A stretch of DNA of 64,000 bases, from contig JADZBD010000016.1 of NCBI GenBank assembly GCA_020852255.1, positions 248,001-312,000 on the forward strand. The letters run 5' to 3'. Of this stretch, positions 43,583-52,259 are shown piece by piece. Positions within the stretch are counted from its first letter, which is position 1, and each line of letters opens with the position of its first letter. This DNA is from Bacteroidia bacterium. Its GTDB lineage: Bacteria > Bacteroidota > Bacteroidia > JADZBD01. The position numbers and the translations under genes were made by a program. The notes beneath the pieces are model-generated. The model was not told the DNA's origin. It was given only the letters and a program-made list of their open reading frames with translations, and did no database searches.

Positions 43583-43598
43583 AGGCCGAACCAAGCGC

Positions 43599-44336
43599 AT
43601 GAACATGAAAAAACTGACGTATCTTCTGTTTGCAGGCCTGGGCGTTGCGGTGATTTCCTGTACGAGCACCCAGCTGAACCAGCTTAATCAGGTGATGAAT
43701 ACCAATACCACTCCAACAGAAAATCCGCTCACCAATGATGAGGTGATCGCCGGACTGAGGAGCGCACTGAGCGTAGGAACGGATAGCTCAACCTTTAAGG
43801 CCTCCAAGCTGGACGGATTTTACAAAAATCCCCGGCTGTTCGTACCCTTTCCACCCGAAGCTATAAAAGTGAAAGAGAAAGTGGAAGCTCTTGGCTTTAA
43901 GGATAAAGTGGACAAGTTTGTCCTTACACTGAACCGCGGAGCAGAAGAAGCCTGCAAAGATGCCGGACCTATTTTCCTGAATGCAATTAAGAATATGAGT
44001 ATTGCAGACGGTTTCGGAATTCTTAAAGGAGGTGACAATGCCGCAACCAATTATCTCAAAGACAAAACAACTCCGGAACTCAAAAGCACTTTTCTTCCTA
44101 AAGTAAAAGATGCCCTGAACCGGGTGGAACTGACCAAATACTGGAATCCTGTTATCTCAACGTATAATAAAATTCCCGGTGTTGAAAAGCAGAATCCCGA
44201 TTTGGATGCCTACGTTACGGACAGGGCTATTATAGGCCTCTTTGTCCTGTTGGCCGACGAAGAACTCAAGATCCGGAAGGATCCTATTGCCCGCGTCAAT
44301 GACATCTTAAAGAGAGTGTTTGGCAGCAAGTACTGA
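43599..44336 (+). CDS. DUF4197 family lipoprotein
   Basis: A 245-residue predicted lipoprotein (GVAVISC, Cys about residue 21). The mature part matches the DUF4197 family pattern: NDEVIAGLRSALSVG near the start, FYKNPRLFVPFPPEAIKVKEKVEALGF, LNRGAEEACKDAGPIFLNAIKNMSIADGFGILKGGDNAATNYLK, and the C-terminal VTDRAIIGLFVLLADEELKIR. The family is envelope-associated with unknown function. An ATG two codons later (43605) is an equally good start. A terminator follows. Confidence 0.9.
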   Translation: MNMKKLTYLLFAGLGVAVISCTSTQLNQLNQVMNTNTTPTENPLTNDEVIAGLRSALSVGTDSSTFKASKLDGFYKNPRLFVPFPPEAIKVKEKVEALGFKDKVDKFVLTLNRGAEEACKDAGPIFLNAIKNMSIADGFGILKGGDNAATNYLKDKTTPELKSTFLPKVKDALNRVELTKYWNPVISTYNKIPGVEKQNPDLDAYVTDRAIIGLFVLLADEELKIRKDPIARVNDILKRVFGSKY

Positions 44337-44363
44337 CACGCTATGGATATTTTGTTAATACTT

Positions 44364-44390
44364 AAGCCCTCTCCGGAGGGCTTTCATTTT
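44364..44390 (+). terminator. Intrinsic terminator
   Basis: AAGCCCTC (44364-44371) pairs with GAGGGCTT (44376-44383) around a 4-nt loop, then a T-rich tract follows. It separates the DUF4197 gene from fsa. Confidence 0.8.
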
Positions 44391-44413
44391 TAGTTTTACC
44401 GAAACATTTTCCA

Positions 44414-45067
44414 ATGAAATTTTTTGTTGACACGGCCAATCTTGATCAGATCAGAGAGGCGCAGGACCTTGGTATTCTTGACGGAGTTACAACCAATCCG
44501 TCCCTGATGGCCAAAGAAGGCATTAAAGGAGAAGCTGCCGTGATGAAGCACTACACAGACATCTGCAAGATTGTTACGGGAGACGTAAGTGCGGAGGTGA
44601 TTGCCACGGATTACGAGGGCATTATCAGGGAAGGAAAAAAACTGGCGGCACTACATTCGCAAATTGTGGTAAAAGTTCCTATGATCAAAGATGGAATAAA
44701 GGCCATAAAGCATTTTACATCTGAAGGAATTAAAACAAACTGCACACTTGTATTTTCACCCGGCCAGGCCTTACTTGCCGCTAAAGCCGGAGCCACCTAT
44801 GTTTCTCCGTTTCTCGGCCGTCTTGATGATGTGAGTACGGACGGACTGGCGTTGATCGCAGACCTGCGGATTATTTATGACAACTACGGTTACAAAACAC
44901 AGATTCTTGCAGCCTCCATCCGCCATCCCATGCATATCATCGAATGTGCAAAGATAGGCGCCGATGTAGCCACCTGCCCGCTGGCACCGATCCTGGCTCT
45001 GCTCAAGCATCCGCTCACGGACAATGGATTAAAACAATTTCTCGAGGACGCGAAGAAGTTTGCCTAG
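44414..45067 (+). CDS. fsa: Fructose-6-phosphate aldolase / type 3 transaldolase
   Basis: A 217-residue TIM-barrel class I aldolase of the small transaldolase group. It starts [20 protein letters not shown], contains [13 protein letters not shown], the Schiff-base Lys in VVKVPM at about residue 86, [31 protein letters not shown] and the late ASIRHPMHI. This length and motif set fits fructose-6-phosphate aldolase or a short transaldolase of the non-oxidative pentose pathway; the two cannot be separated by eye. The stop codon overlaps that of ispE by 4 bases (CTAG). Confidence 0.92.
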   Translation: MKFFVDTANLDQIREAQDLGILDGVTTNPSLMAKEGIKGEAAVMKHYTDICKIVTGDVSAEVIATDYEGIIREGKKLAALHSQIVVKVPMIKDGIKAIKHFTSEGIKTNCTLVFSPGQALLAAKAGATYVSPFLGRLDDVSTDGLALIADLRIIYDNYGYKTQILAASIRHPMHIIECAKIGADVATCPLAPILALLKHPLTDNGLKQFLEDAKKFA

Positions 45068-45864
45068 AGCTTTCCGGAAAACACCACGTCTGTGCCGGTT
45101 ATTCCCGGCGGCCTAACAAACAGCCCAAATACCGCTGAACCCGAACCGGACATGGATGCATAGAACGCCCCTGCATCCAGCAAACGCTTTTTCTGGTGCG
45201 CCAATTCATGGTGCTTCAAAAACACTGATTCTTCAAAATCATTCCATACTCTTTTGCCCCATTCCTGAATGTCAACATTACCGGCATGGAATTCAGTTAC
45301 CGAATTTCCTTCCTTCCGGTTCAGGTCGCGATAGGCCTCTACTGTTGAAACATGTATACCGGAAAATAAAATCACCAGGTATTTCCCGCTTAGATCCGGT
45401 CCTGTATCGTACATAATCTCTCCCCTGCCCTCCACCAACTGCGGTCCACTCCGGAGAAAAAACGGGCAGTCGCTGCCCAGTTCTAAAGCCATATTCTCCA
45501 CTTCCCCGTCTGGTAAGGATCTACCTGAAATCCTCAGCGCTGCCTTCAGGAAGCAGGCCGCATCTGCAGACCCCCCCCCCAGTCCGGCCCCCGCCGGAAC
45601 AATTTTATGAAGGTGAGTTCGCAAAGGGGGAAGATCCGTTCGGCTTCTGAGTAACTCGTGGGCTTTCCATACAAGGTTTTCCGCCGAAGGGCCCGGAAGA
45701 TGGTGCCCGGTCTGAACAAAGGAATAGGATTCCGACCTGGTCAGCTCGAGAATGTCTGTAAAAGGGATTGGAAAAAAAACGCTCCGGATAGAATGGTATC
45801 CGTCTGAACGGGGCCCGCCCACAGAAAGACCGATATTGATTTTGGATCCCGGGAAAAAAAGCAC
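45064..45864 (-). CDS. ispE: 4-diphosphocytidyl-2-C-methyl-D-erythritol kinase
   Basis: Phosphorylates CDP-methylerythritol in the MEP isoprenoid pathway. The GHMP kinase signature [14 protein letters not shown] is at about residues 92-105 and the opening reads [22 protein letters not shown]. The start is not certain: a GTG at 45864 gives 266 residues and lies 3 bases after a -7 box; a TTG at 45870 falls inside that box. An ATG at 45886 is in another frame and rejected. The three glycines of GLGGGSA are all GGG, creating a run of ten G (C on the plus strand, 45571-45580) in an essential active-site loop. Confidence 0.9.
   Translation of the reverse strand: MLFFPGSKINIGLSVGGPRSDGYHSIRSVFFPIPFTDILELTRSESYSFVQTGHHLPGPSAENLVWKAHELLRSRTDLPPLRTHLHKIVPAGAGLGGGSADAACFLKAALRISGRSLPDGEVENMALELGSDCPFFLRSGPQLVEGRGEIMYDTGPDLSGKYLVILFSGIHVSTVEAYRDLNRKEGNSVTEFHAGNVDIQEWGKRVWNDFEESVFLKHHELAHQKKRLLDAGAFYASMSGSGSAVFGLFVRPPGITGTDVVFSGKL
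45571..45580 (-). repeat. G10 homopolymer in the ispE ATP-binding loop
   Basis: Ten consecutive C on the plus strand encode part of L-G-G-G in the kinase's phosphate-binding loop. Length change by one base would truncate or scramble the enzyme. Confidence 0.85.
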
Positions 45865-45867
45865 CCC

Positions 45868-45899
45868 CAAAAGTAAGACATTCCACTGTTAATCAGCAA
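45868..45899 (-). promoter_or_regulatory. Promoter TTG-N21-TACTTTTG directly before ispE
   Basis: Minus-strand TTG (45897-45899) and TACTTTTG (45868-45875) with 21-nt spacing. The box ends 3 bases before the GTG start. Confidence 0.5.
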
Positions 45900-45951
45900 G
45901 AAACGACCAAATCAAAATTATCTTTACATTAGCCTTTCCGAAAAAAAAGAG

Positions 45952-46914
45952 ATGGCATTTCTGGACTTTGAAAAACCGATCGAGGAACTCAGCAGGGAGC
46001 TGGAAAAACTGAAGGAAACCGGAGAAAAAGCAAAGGTAGATATCAGCCAGGCGGTAGCGGAACTGGAGAAGAAAATCGAAGATACGCGAAAAGAGATTTA
46101 TTCAAATCTAAGCGCCTGGCAGCGAGTTCAGGTTTCTCGCCATCCCGACCGGCCCTACACACTGGCATATATCAACGCCGTGAGTGACAATACCTTTATG
46201 GAGTTACACGGAGATCGTAATGTATGGGATGATAAGGCAATGGTGGGAGGATTCGCAGAGGTAGACGGGCAAACCGTGATGTTTGTTGGCCAGCAAAAGG
46301 GCATCAATACGAAGATGCGTCAGATTCGTCGTTTCGGGATGGCTAATCCGGAAGGCTACCGTAAGGCCTTGCGGCTTTTTAAACTGGCAGAGAAATTCAA
46401 CAAACCGATTGTCACTTTTATTGATACTCCCGGGGCCTATCCGGGGCTGGAAGCGGAGGAACGCGGGCAGGGCGAGGCGATAGCCCGGAATCTTTTTGAG
46501 ATGGCCAAACTGCGGGTTCCGGTAATATGCATTATAATCGGAGAGGGTGCATCAGGCGGGGCGCTCGGAATCGGTATCGGCGACAGGGTTTTCATGTTGG
46601 AGAACACGTGGTATTCCGTTATCTCACCGGAATCCTGCTCCTCTATTCTTTGGAGAAGCTGGAATTTCAAGGAAAAGGCAGCAGACGCACTTAAACTCAC
46701 CGCCGGCGATATGCTCAACAATCACCTGGTAGACGGGATGATCCGGGAACCTCTCGGAGGGGCCCATACCAATCATGATGAAATATTCTCAACAGTAAAA
46801 AAATGTATTATTCAAACCCTTGCGGAACTGAAACAGAAGACACCGGATCAGTTGGTAGCAGAACGAATCAGCAAATTCTGCTCCATGGGAGTGGTAAACG
46901 AATTAACCGATTAG
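45952..46914 (+). CDS. accA: Acetyl-CoA carboxylase carboxyltransferase subunit alpha
   Basis: Subunit of the enzyme that makes malonyl-CoA, feeding FabD. The 320-residue protein starts with a coiled-coil helix ([20 protein letters not shown]), then [21 protein letters not shown], and the crotonase-fold core with [23 protein letters not shown] and [30 protein letters not shown]. Length fits the family. A TATCTTTA box lies 25 nt upstream. Confidence 0.96.
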   Translation: MAFLDFEKPIEELSRELEKLKETGEKAKVDISQAVAELEKKIEDTRKEIYSNLSAWQRVQVSRHPDRPYTLAYINAVSDNTFMELHGDRNVWDDKAMVGGFAEVDGQTVMFVGQQKGINTKMRQIRRFGMANPEGYRKALRLFKLAEKFNKPIVTFIDTPGAYPGLEAEERGQGEAIARNLFEMAKLRVPVICIIIGEGASGGALGIGIGDRVFMLENTWYSVISPESCSSILWRSWNFKEKAADALKLTAGDMLNNHLVDGMIREPLGGAHTNHDEIFSTVKKCIIQTLAELKQKTPDQLVAERISKFCSMGVVNELTD

Positions 46915-46931
46915 AAATTCCCTTAAAATCT

Positions 46932-46939
46932 TATTTTTG
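46932..46939 (+). promoter_or_regulatory. -7 box TATTTTTG before the second SNER-family lipoprotein
   Basis: TATTTTTG, a full consensus match, lies 18 nt before the ATG at 46958, in the 43-bp gap after accA. Confidence 0.5.
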
Positions 46940-46957
46940 CCACATCAATCTTAAACC

Positions 46958-47794
46958 ATGAATCTGAAAACTCTCTTCCCGACCCTTCTTGCTGTATCAT
47001 TTACAGCCGGACTGATTTCCTGCGGCGGCCAGGAATCAGAAGTAAAGCCCCTGGATTATCAGGAAACCAAGGACAGTGTAAACTTCGGCGCTCAGATCAG
47101 CATGGATCTGATCTCCGTGAACTTCCCGAGCCCATCTGCTTTAGGTAAAAAGATGAGCAATGCCGGAATCTCCTATAATAAGGGATTGTTTACCTCCAGT
47201 TCAAAATCTTATTCCACCAAGCCGGAGCAAGCATTCGGAATGGGTGTATTAGGAGCAGCCCTTGGCTATGCCTGCGCCTTTAACAACCCGCAGGATGCGC
47301 TGGAATACCTGGGCGCAGTAGGACGGCTGGCAGAACAGGTTGGAGTTGCCTCGGCATTTGACCAGGACTTCAATAAGCAGCTGATATCCAGCCTTGGTAA
47401 AACAGACACACAGGATGTGATGATTGATCACGCGTATAAAAAGGCAGAGCGCCACATGCGATCCAATGAGAGAATGCAGCTTGCCGGACTGATGGTTCTG
47501 GGCGGCTGGGTGGAAGGGCTTTATCTTGCCACTGAAATGCTTCACAGCAAGAAAGATGATCCGAAAGCAAAAGGACTGTATATGGAAGTATGGAATTATG
47601 TGTCCGCTTACCAGCACGTCCGCAAACTCCTGGATGAGTATAAAGGCAATGCAGACTACAAAACGTTCAATGAGGCCTTTACTGAATCAGAATCTGTTCT
47701 CAAGAACATGGCCTACAACACCACCTTTGGACCAAAAGATCTTGACACTCTGCGTGAAACCGTGCTCAAGCTCCGCGGAAAAGTAGTAAAATAA
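46958..47794 (+). CDS. Predicted lipoprotein, SNER/GGWxEGLY family, copy 2
   Basis: A 278-residue lipoprotein (TAGLISC lipobox, Cys about residue 22). Paralog of the product at 12740-13588: shared SNER-x-LxxLxVxGGWxEGLY block near residues 170-191, and a VASAFDQDFNKQL segment matching IPIAFDQRALTTY there. The N-terminal half here has more small residues (MGVLGAALGYACAFNNPQDAL). Function unknown. It lies between accA and a convergent propeller lipoprotein, with no operon partner evident. Confidence 0.8.
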   Translation: MNLKTLFPTLLAVSFTAGLISCGGQESEVKPLDYQETKDSVNFGAQISMDLISVNFPSPSALGKKMSNAGISYNKGLFTSSSKSYSTKPEQAFGMGVLGAALGYACAFNNPQDALEYLGAVGRLAEQVGVASAFDQDFNKQLISSLGKTDTQDVMIDHAYKKAERHMRSNERMQLAGLMVLGGWVEGLYLATEMLHSKKDDPKAKGLYMEVWNYVSAYQHVRKLLDEYKGNADYKTFNEAFTESESVLKNMAYNTTFGPKDLDTLRETVLKLRGKVVK

Positions 47795-47812
47795 CATTCG
47801 TTTATTCCTGCA

Positions 47813-47840
47813 GTAGCCCTGGTCCTTTGGCCAGGGTTAC
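47813..47840. terminator. Possible hairpin terminator between convergent genes
   Basis: GTAGCCCTGG (47813-47822) pairs with CCAGGGTTAC (47831-47840) with one mismatch around an 8-nt loop. No T-run follows on either strand, and the arm overlaps the stop codon of the minus-strand gene. Confidence 0.4.
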
Positions 47841-49132
47841 TTATTGTAACGCAGTTCAAGGTCCGTGACCGGTGCCGAATGCGTAATCGTATTGATCAGT
47901 GCACCGGTTTGGTAATTGTAGCGCCGGATCAAATTTCCCTCGATGGTAAAAATGTATTGTCCTGCGGGATCGTACAGCACTTTTGAGGCATTGACTCCCG
48001 GCACATGGGGCAGAAAACTATTATTCGAATAGGTGTACTTGTAAATATTTCCGTTAGAGTGCGCAATTAGATATGTTCCTGCATCTACGCGGGCCACAGA
48101 ATTGATGGAACCCGATGGAACCGGATACGGGGTCCAGAAACCATTTGTGCTCACCTGGTAAATCTCCATCTTTCCCTGGCCTGCATCGTTCCCAAAACAG
48201 AAGATGTCATTGTTGTCCTTTGAATAAAACGCAACTACATCCTGATACATGTAGGTTTCCTGTATGCCAGCGCCGGTAGAACCGTTGAATAAAATTATTT
48301 TCCGGAATGCCGAAGTGAGTTCCTTTATATCCGCTACAATGTAGTTTCCCGTATGTGTTCCTATTCTGCGAACAGTCCAGTTAGGTGCCGCAATAGAATT
48401 GTACATGACATTACCGCTGTTGGTATACCCCCTGATGCGTCCGTCATAAAATGAAACATAAAGGTACTTCCCGCTCACCATGATGTCTGTAAAATAAGGA
48501 TTGGAAGAAACAACAGGGCTGATGGTCCATGAAACCGAATTATCATCCAGTTCAATGGCCTGGGTGCTACCGGTATAATGTCCGCCAAAGTACAAATCCC
48601 CATACCATGAGCTTATTTCCATTTCCAGCAGATCACCGGAGAAAGTGCCGCATGGGACGATATTCTGCAGTGTGTCAATTTTATATAACTCCCTTGTATT
48701 CGGATTGGGCATACTGACGAAATACGGATTCAGGAGAACGAGCGGGGCCTCATTAATGTAAATCTGACGGAGCTTATAGGTGCCCGCGCTCCCGTCACTG
48801 GCATACACTTTTATGTAATAGTAACCAGAGGCAAGATGAATATCGCTCAATATATAATCCAGGGTAATAGTGGCAGGATTACCTGCCGGATTTACATTTA
48901 CGGCCGGCATGGCCACTACGTTGGAAGCATCCAGCAGACTAACTGCAACTGAAGCGATGCGGTCGTTATCAGAAATTTCAAACTTTATATGAATGGTATC
49001 AAACACGTTGTATACCGTATTATCCGCCGGCTCCAGGAAATTGATCTCAGGAGGAGTGGATTGCTGATCATCCTTCTTACAGGATCCCAGAGCAAGAACG
49101 AGAAGGAACCAGTAAAAGCACCTGAATTTCAT
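47837..49132 (-). CDS. Lipoprotein with N-terminal Ig-like domain and beta-propeller-like body
   Basis: A 431-residue protein from the ATG at 49132 (MKFRCFYWFLLVLALGSC, lipobox with Cys at about residue 18); an ATG at 49156 is an alternative. Residues 30-130 are an immunoglobulin-like domain (PEINFLEPADNTVYNVFDTIHIKFEIS). Residues 135-425 show repeated strands with FGGHYTG, GKYLYVSFYDGRIRGY and PAGQYIFTIEGNLIRRYNY, consistent with a seven-bladed propeller. Family not recognised. Confidence 0.72.
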   Translation of the reverse strand: MKFRCFYWFLLVLALGSCKKDDQQSTPPEINFLEPADNTVYNVFDTIHIKFEISDNDRIASVAVSLLDASNVVAMPAVNVNPAGNPATITLDYILSDIHLASGYYYIKVYASDGSAGTYKLRQIYINEAPLVLLNPYFVSMPNPNTRELYKIDTLQNIVPCGTFSGDLLEMEISSWYGDLYFGGHYTGSTQAIELDDNSVSWTISPVVSSNPYFTDIMVSGKYLYVSFYDGRIRGYTNSGNVMYNSIAAPNWTVRRIGTHTGNYIVADIKELTSAFRKIILFNGSTGAGIQETYMYQDVVAFYSKDNNDIFCFGNDAGQGKMEIYQVSTNGFWTPYPVPSGSINSVARVDAGTYLIAHSNGNIYKYTYSNNSFLPHVPGVNASKVLYDPAGQYIFTIEGNLIRRYNYQTGALINTITHSAPVTDLELRYNK

Positions 49133-49160
49133 AGAATTTGTCCGAAAACATTTCAACGAT

Positions 49161-49168
49161 TAAAGGTA
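49161..49168 (-). promoter_or_regulatory. -7-like box TACCTTTA before the Ig/propeller lipoprotein
   Basis: Minus-strand TACCTTTA lies 28 nt before the ATG at 49132 in the 216-bp divergent gap shared with dnaB. Confidence 0.35.
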
Positions 49169-49235
49169 GGCAAATTTCTCCTGTTCATAAGTTATTTGCC
49201 CTCTCTGCCAGTAAACACGCGGCTTTTGTAACTTT

Positions 49236-49352
49236 ATGGAGACAATTGAAGTATTACTTGAAGTTGTTAATTCCTCCCTATCAACTTTCCGACAGCAGGT
49301 AACAGCGAAAAAAAACAGGAAGGTACTTTTGTACAAAGCATTTGAATCATGA
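49236..49352 (+). CDS. Candidate 38-codon leader ORF overlapping the dnaB start
   Basis: An ATG at 49236 opens a 38-codon frame (METIEVLLEVVNSSLSTFRQ, then a basic KKNRKVLLYKAFES end) whose TGA overlaps the dnaB ATG as ATGA at 49349-49352. A TAACTTTA box (49229-49236) runs into its start codon. The peptide is amphipathic and looks protein-like, but a chance ORF of this size is not rare, and an alternative -7 box for dnaB (TACTTTTG, 49324-49331) lies inside it. Confidence 0.3.
   Translation: METIEVLLEVVNSSLSTFRQQVTAKKNRKVLLYKAFES
49324..49331 (+). promoter_or_regulatory. -7 box TACTTTTG before dnaB
   Basis: TACTTTTG, a full consensus match, ends 17 nt before the dnaB ATG at 49349. No TTG at the expected -33 distance is visible. 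Confidence 0.5.
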
Positions 49353-50923
49353 GCAATCTGGACGAGCGAAAGAAGGAACGGGTCAATACACGCAAAGAGG
49401 CATTCAGCAAAATCTCACAGCAGCTTTATGAGATCGGGAAACTGCCGCCGCAGGCCGTAGATCTGGAAGAAGCGGTTTTGGGAGCGCTGATGCTTGACAA
49501 GGACGCGCTGACTGCGGTCATTGAGATTCTTAAGCCGAAAAGTTTTTACAAAGAGGCGCATGAGCGGATATTTTCCGCCATACAACGCTTGTTCTCCAAA
49601 TCTGAACCAATCGACATTCTCACTGTTACACAGGAACTAAGAAAAAGCGGAGAACTGGAGATTGTAGGTGGAGCTTATTACATCTCCCAACTCACAAACC
49701 GGGTGGCGTCTGCAGCCAACGCGGAATATCATGCCCGTATTATTGCCCAGAAATACATTCAGCGTGAATTGATCAAAAGTTCTACGGAGATTATCCGCGA
49801 CGCCTACGAAGAATCGTCCGATGTGTTCGATTTGCTGGATAAAGCCGAGAAAGGCCTTTTCGACATTGTTGATGGGAACGTTCGAAAGCAGTACGACGAT
49901 ATCCACACTCTGATGGGGAAGGCCATCAAGGAAATTGAGGCAGCAAGGCAGCTGAAAACAGGAATCACAGGAGTGCCCAGCGGCTTCACTGTGCTGGATA
50001 AGATTACTTCAGGCTGGCAGAAATCGGATCTGATCATTCTGGCTGCCCGTCCGGCAATGGGTAAAACAGCCTTCGTCCTTTCTCTGGCCCGCAACGCGGC
50101 CGTGCTGGCAGAAAAACCCGTGGCGGTATTCTCTCTGGAAATGTCCAATCTTCAGCTTGTGAACCGACTGATCTCCAGTGAAACGGAATTGCCGGCAGAA
50201 AAACTGAAAAAGGGCCAGCTGGAAGATTATGAATTTCAGCAACTGAATACTAAGATCACCCAATTGGCGGATGCCAAAATTTTTATTGACGACACTCCGG
50301 CCTTGAACATTTTCGAGTTACGTGCCAAAGCGCGGAAACTGGTGCATCAGCATAAAGTAGAACTCATCGTTATTGACTACCTGCAACTTATGCATGCAGG
50401 AGGAGAAAACAATAAATTCAACCGGGAACAGGAAGTGAGTACGATCTCGAGATCTTTGAAGAGTATTGCGAAAGAACTCAACATTCCCATCATTGCCCTT
50501 TCCCAGCTGAACCGCTCGGTGGAAGTACGGACGGGTTCAAAGAAACCTCAGCTAAGCGATCTTCGTGAATCAGGAGCCATTGAACAGGATGCGGACATGG
50601 TAGTTTTCCTGCATCGCCCGGAGTACTACGGTATGTTTGAGGACGAAAAAGGGAATCCCACCCATGGAATATGCGAGGTAATTATCGCGAAGCACCGGAA
50701 TGGTCCCGTTACCAGTGTGAATGTCCGCTTCATTGATACCCTTGCCAAATTCGTTGAGCTTGAACCAGGAGCGGGCATGAGCAGTGTTAATACCGGCACG
50801 GCAACTCAGGTAAACACCATCAATCCGGACAATACTTTTCTCGATAACCCTAATACGATCACCCGTCAGAGCGAGAAATGGGACAACAGCCGGGACATTG
50901 AGGAGGACGAAACCCCATTTTAG
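49349..50923 (+). CDS. dnaB: Replicative DNA helicase
   Basis: The hexameric helicase that unwinds DNA at the replication fork. The 524-residue protein has the N-terminal primase-interacting domain (PPQAVDLEEAVLGALMLDKDAL) and the RecA-like motor with Walker A ARPAMGKTAFVLSLA near residue 230, Walker B LIVIDYLQLM near 345 and the arginine-finger region LSDLRESGAIEQDADMVVFLHRPEYY. No intein. The C-terminal tail of about 50 residues is Asn/Thr rich. Its start overlaps a 38-codon ORF. Confidence 0.97.
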   Translation: MSNLDERKKERVNTRKEAFSKISQQLYEIGKLPPQAVDLEEAVLGALMLDKDALTAVIEILKPKSFYKEAHERIFSAIQRLFSKSEPIDILTVTQELRKSGELEIVGGAYYISQLTNRVASAANAEYHARIIAQKYIQRELIKSSTEIIRDAYEESSDVFDLLDKAEKGLFDIVDGNVRKQYDDIHTLMGKAIKEIEAARQLKTGITGVPSGFTVLDKITSGWQKSDLIILAARPAMGKTAFVLSLARNAAVLAEKPVAVFSLEMSNLQLVNRLISSETELPAEKLKKGQLEDYEFQQLNTKITQLADAKIFIDDTPALNIFELRAKARKLVHQHKVELIVIDYLQLMHAGGENNKFNREQEVSTISRSLKSIAKELNIPIIALSQLNRSVEVRTGSKKPQLSDLRESGAIEQDADMVVFLHRPEYYGMFEDEKGNPTHGICEVIIAKHRNGPVTSVNVRFIDTLAKFVELEPGAGMSSVNTGTATQVNTINPDNTFLDNPNTITRQSEKWDNSRDIEEDETPF

Positions 50924-50966
50924 GCAAATTCCGGCACTTTTTTTGTAATTTTCCGTTCTAAGGCTT

Positions 50967-52232
50967 ATGAAGCGAATTGTCTTCTTTTGGACGGCATTTT
51001 TTTTCTCTGTGGTGGGGCATGCGGCTTACCTGCTTATCCCCATGGATCAAACCCAAAAGAATCACCTTAAGGCTTATGGGGTTGCTTATTGGGTGCTGAA
51101 ACAGGAAGTGGACGTGCAATGGCTGCTGAATTACCGCGGGGGCAGCTTTATGATCAAGTACGATAAGAAATTTGAAAGTGAATGTATATTCCGCGGGGTC
51201 ACCGCAGATGTGATTGCCGATGCACAAAGCACCGCCATTCTGGCTGAGATGGCCAACCCGGAAGTGAACATGGATGCCGTGAAACTGGAGAAACCTCCGA
51301 AAATTGCCGTGTACTCTCCGAAGACTAAACAACCATGGGATGATGCGGTAACACTCGTACTCACTTATGCTGAAATCCCATATGATGTGATCTATGATGA
51401 AGAGGTGATTCAGGACAAGTTATTAAAATACGACTGGCTCCACCTCCATCATGAAGATTTCACCGGCCAATACGGGCGGTTCTGGGCGCAATACCGCTTT
51501 GCCTCCTGGTACCAGGAGGAGCAGCGAAATTCCGAAGCCAGTGCCAAGGCGCTCGGATTCTCCAAAGTATCCGAACTAAAACTTGCGGTGGCAAAAAAAA
51601 TCCGGGATTTTGTGGCCGGAGGAGGATTTTTATTCGCCATGTGCAGTGCCACCGACTCATACGACATTGCCCTTGCGGCAGAAGGAATTGATATTTGTGA
51701 AAGCATGTTTGATGGTGACGGCGCCGATCCAAATGCCTCTAACAAACTAGACTATTCCAAGTGCTTTGCCTTCACCGGATTCCGTCTCAAATCTAATCCA
51801 AGTGAATATGAGTTTTCCGATATTGACACCTACTTCACCCGGAGTCAGTATAATCTCGTGGAGCAAAATGACCTTTTTACACTCTTTGATTTTTCCGCCA
51901 AATGGGATCCCATTCCAACGATGCTCTGCCAGAATCATGAAACGGTGATCCGCGGTTTCTGGGGGCAAACGGTTTCCTTTAATAAAAAGTACCTGAAACC
52001 GGAGGTACTGGTGATGGGGGAATTAAAATCCGCCAACGAAGCCAGGTACATTCACGGCGATTTTGGAAAAGGAACATGGACATTTTATGGAGGGCACGAT
52101 CCGGAAGACTACCAGCACCGGGTTGAAGATCCTCCAACAGATCTGAACCTGCATCCCAACTCCCCCGGCTACCGGCTGATTCTGAATAACATTCTTTTTC
52201 CGGCCGCCCGGAAAAAAAAGCAAAAGACCTGA
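50967..52232 (+). CDS. GATase1-like secreted protein (family often labelled asparagine synthetase B)
   Basis: A 421-residue protein with an N-terminal signal or anchor (MKRIVFFWTAFFFSVVGHAA). Relatives are commonly called asparagine synthetase B in Bacteroidota annotations, but it lacks the N-terminal Cys of a class II amidotransferase and the SGGxDS loop of a synthetase domain. The central region (KIAVYSPKTKQPWDDAVTLVL, YDWLHLHHEDF, FVAGGGFLFAMCSATDSYDIALAAEG) resembles a class I glutamine-amidotransferase or ThuA-like fold with a Cys in the elbow position. It is probably an envelope enzyme of unknown substrate. Confidence 0.75.
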   Translation: MKRIVFFWTAFFFSVVGHAAYLLIPMDQTQKNHLKAYGVAYWVLKQEVDVQWLLNYRGGSFMIKYDKKFESECIFRGVTADVIADAQSTAILAEMANPEVNMDAVKLEKPPKIAVYSPKTKQPWDDAVTLVLTYAEIPYDVIYDEEVIQDKLLKYDWLHLHHEDFTGQYGRFWAQYRFASWYQEEQRNSEASAKALGFSKVSELKLAVAKKIRDFVAGGGFLFAMCSATDSYDIALAAEGIDICESMFDGDGADPNASNKLDYSKCFAFTGFRLKSNPSEYEFSDIDTYFTRSQYNLVEQNDLFTLFDFSAKWDPIPTMLCQNHETVIRGFWGQTVSFNKKYLKPEVLVMGELKSANEARYIHGDFGKGTWTFYGGHDPEDYQHRVEDPPTDLNLHPNSPGYRLILNNILFPAARKKKQKT

Positions 52233-52259
52233 TTGCATGCAAAATCGTATTTTCGGGTC

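Noticed and set aside
45605-45886. ATG-started [16 protein letters not shown] near the ispE start
   Set aside because: It is in a different frame from the kinase; the family N-terminus [11 protein letters not shown] is read only in the GTG/TTG frame, so I do not infer a frameshift.
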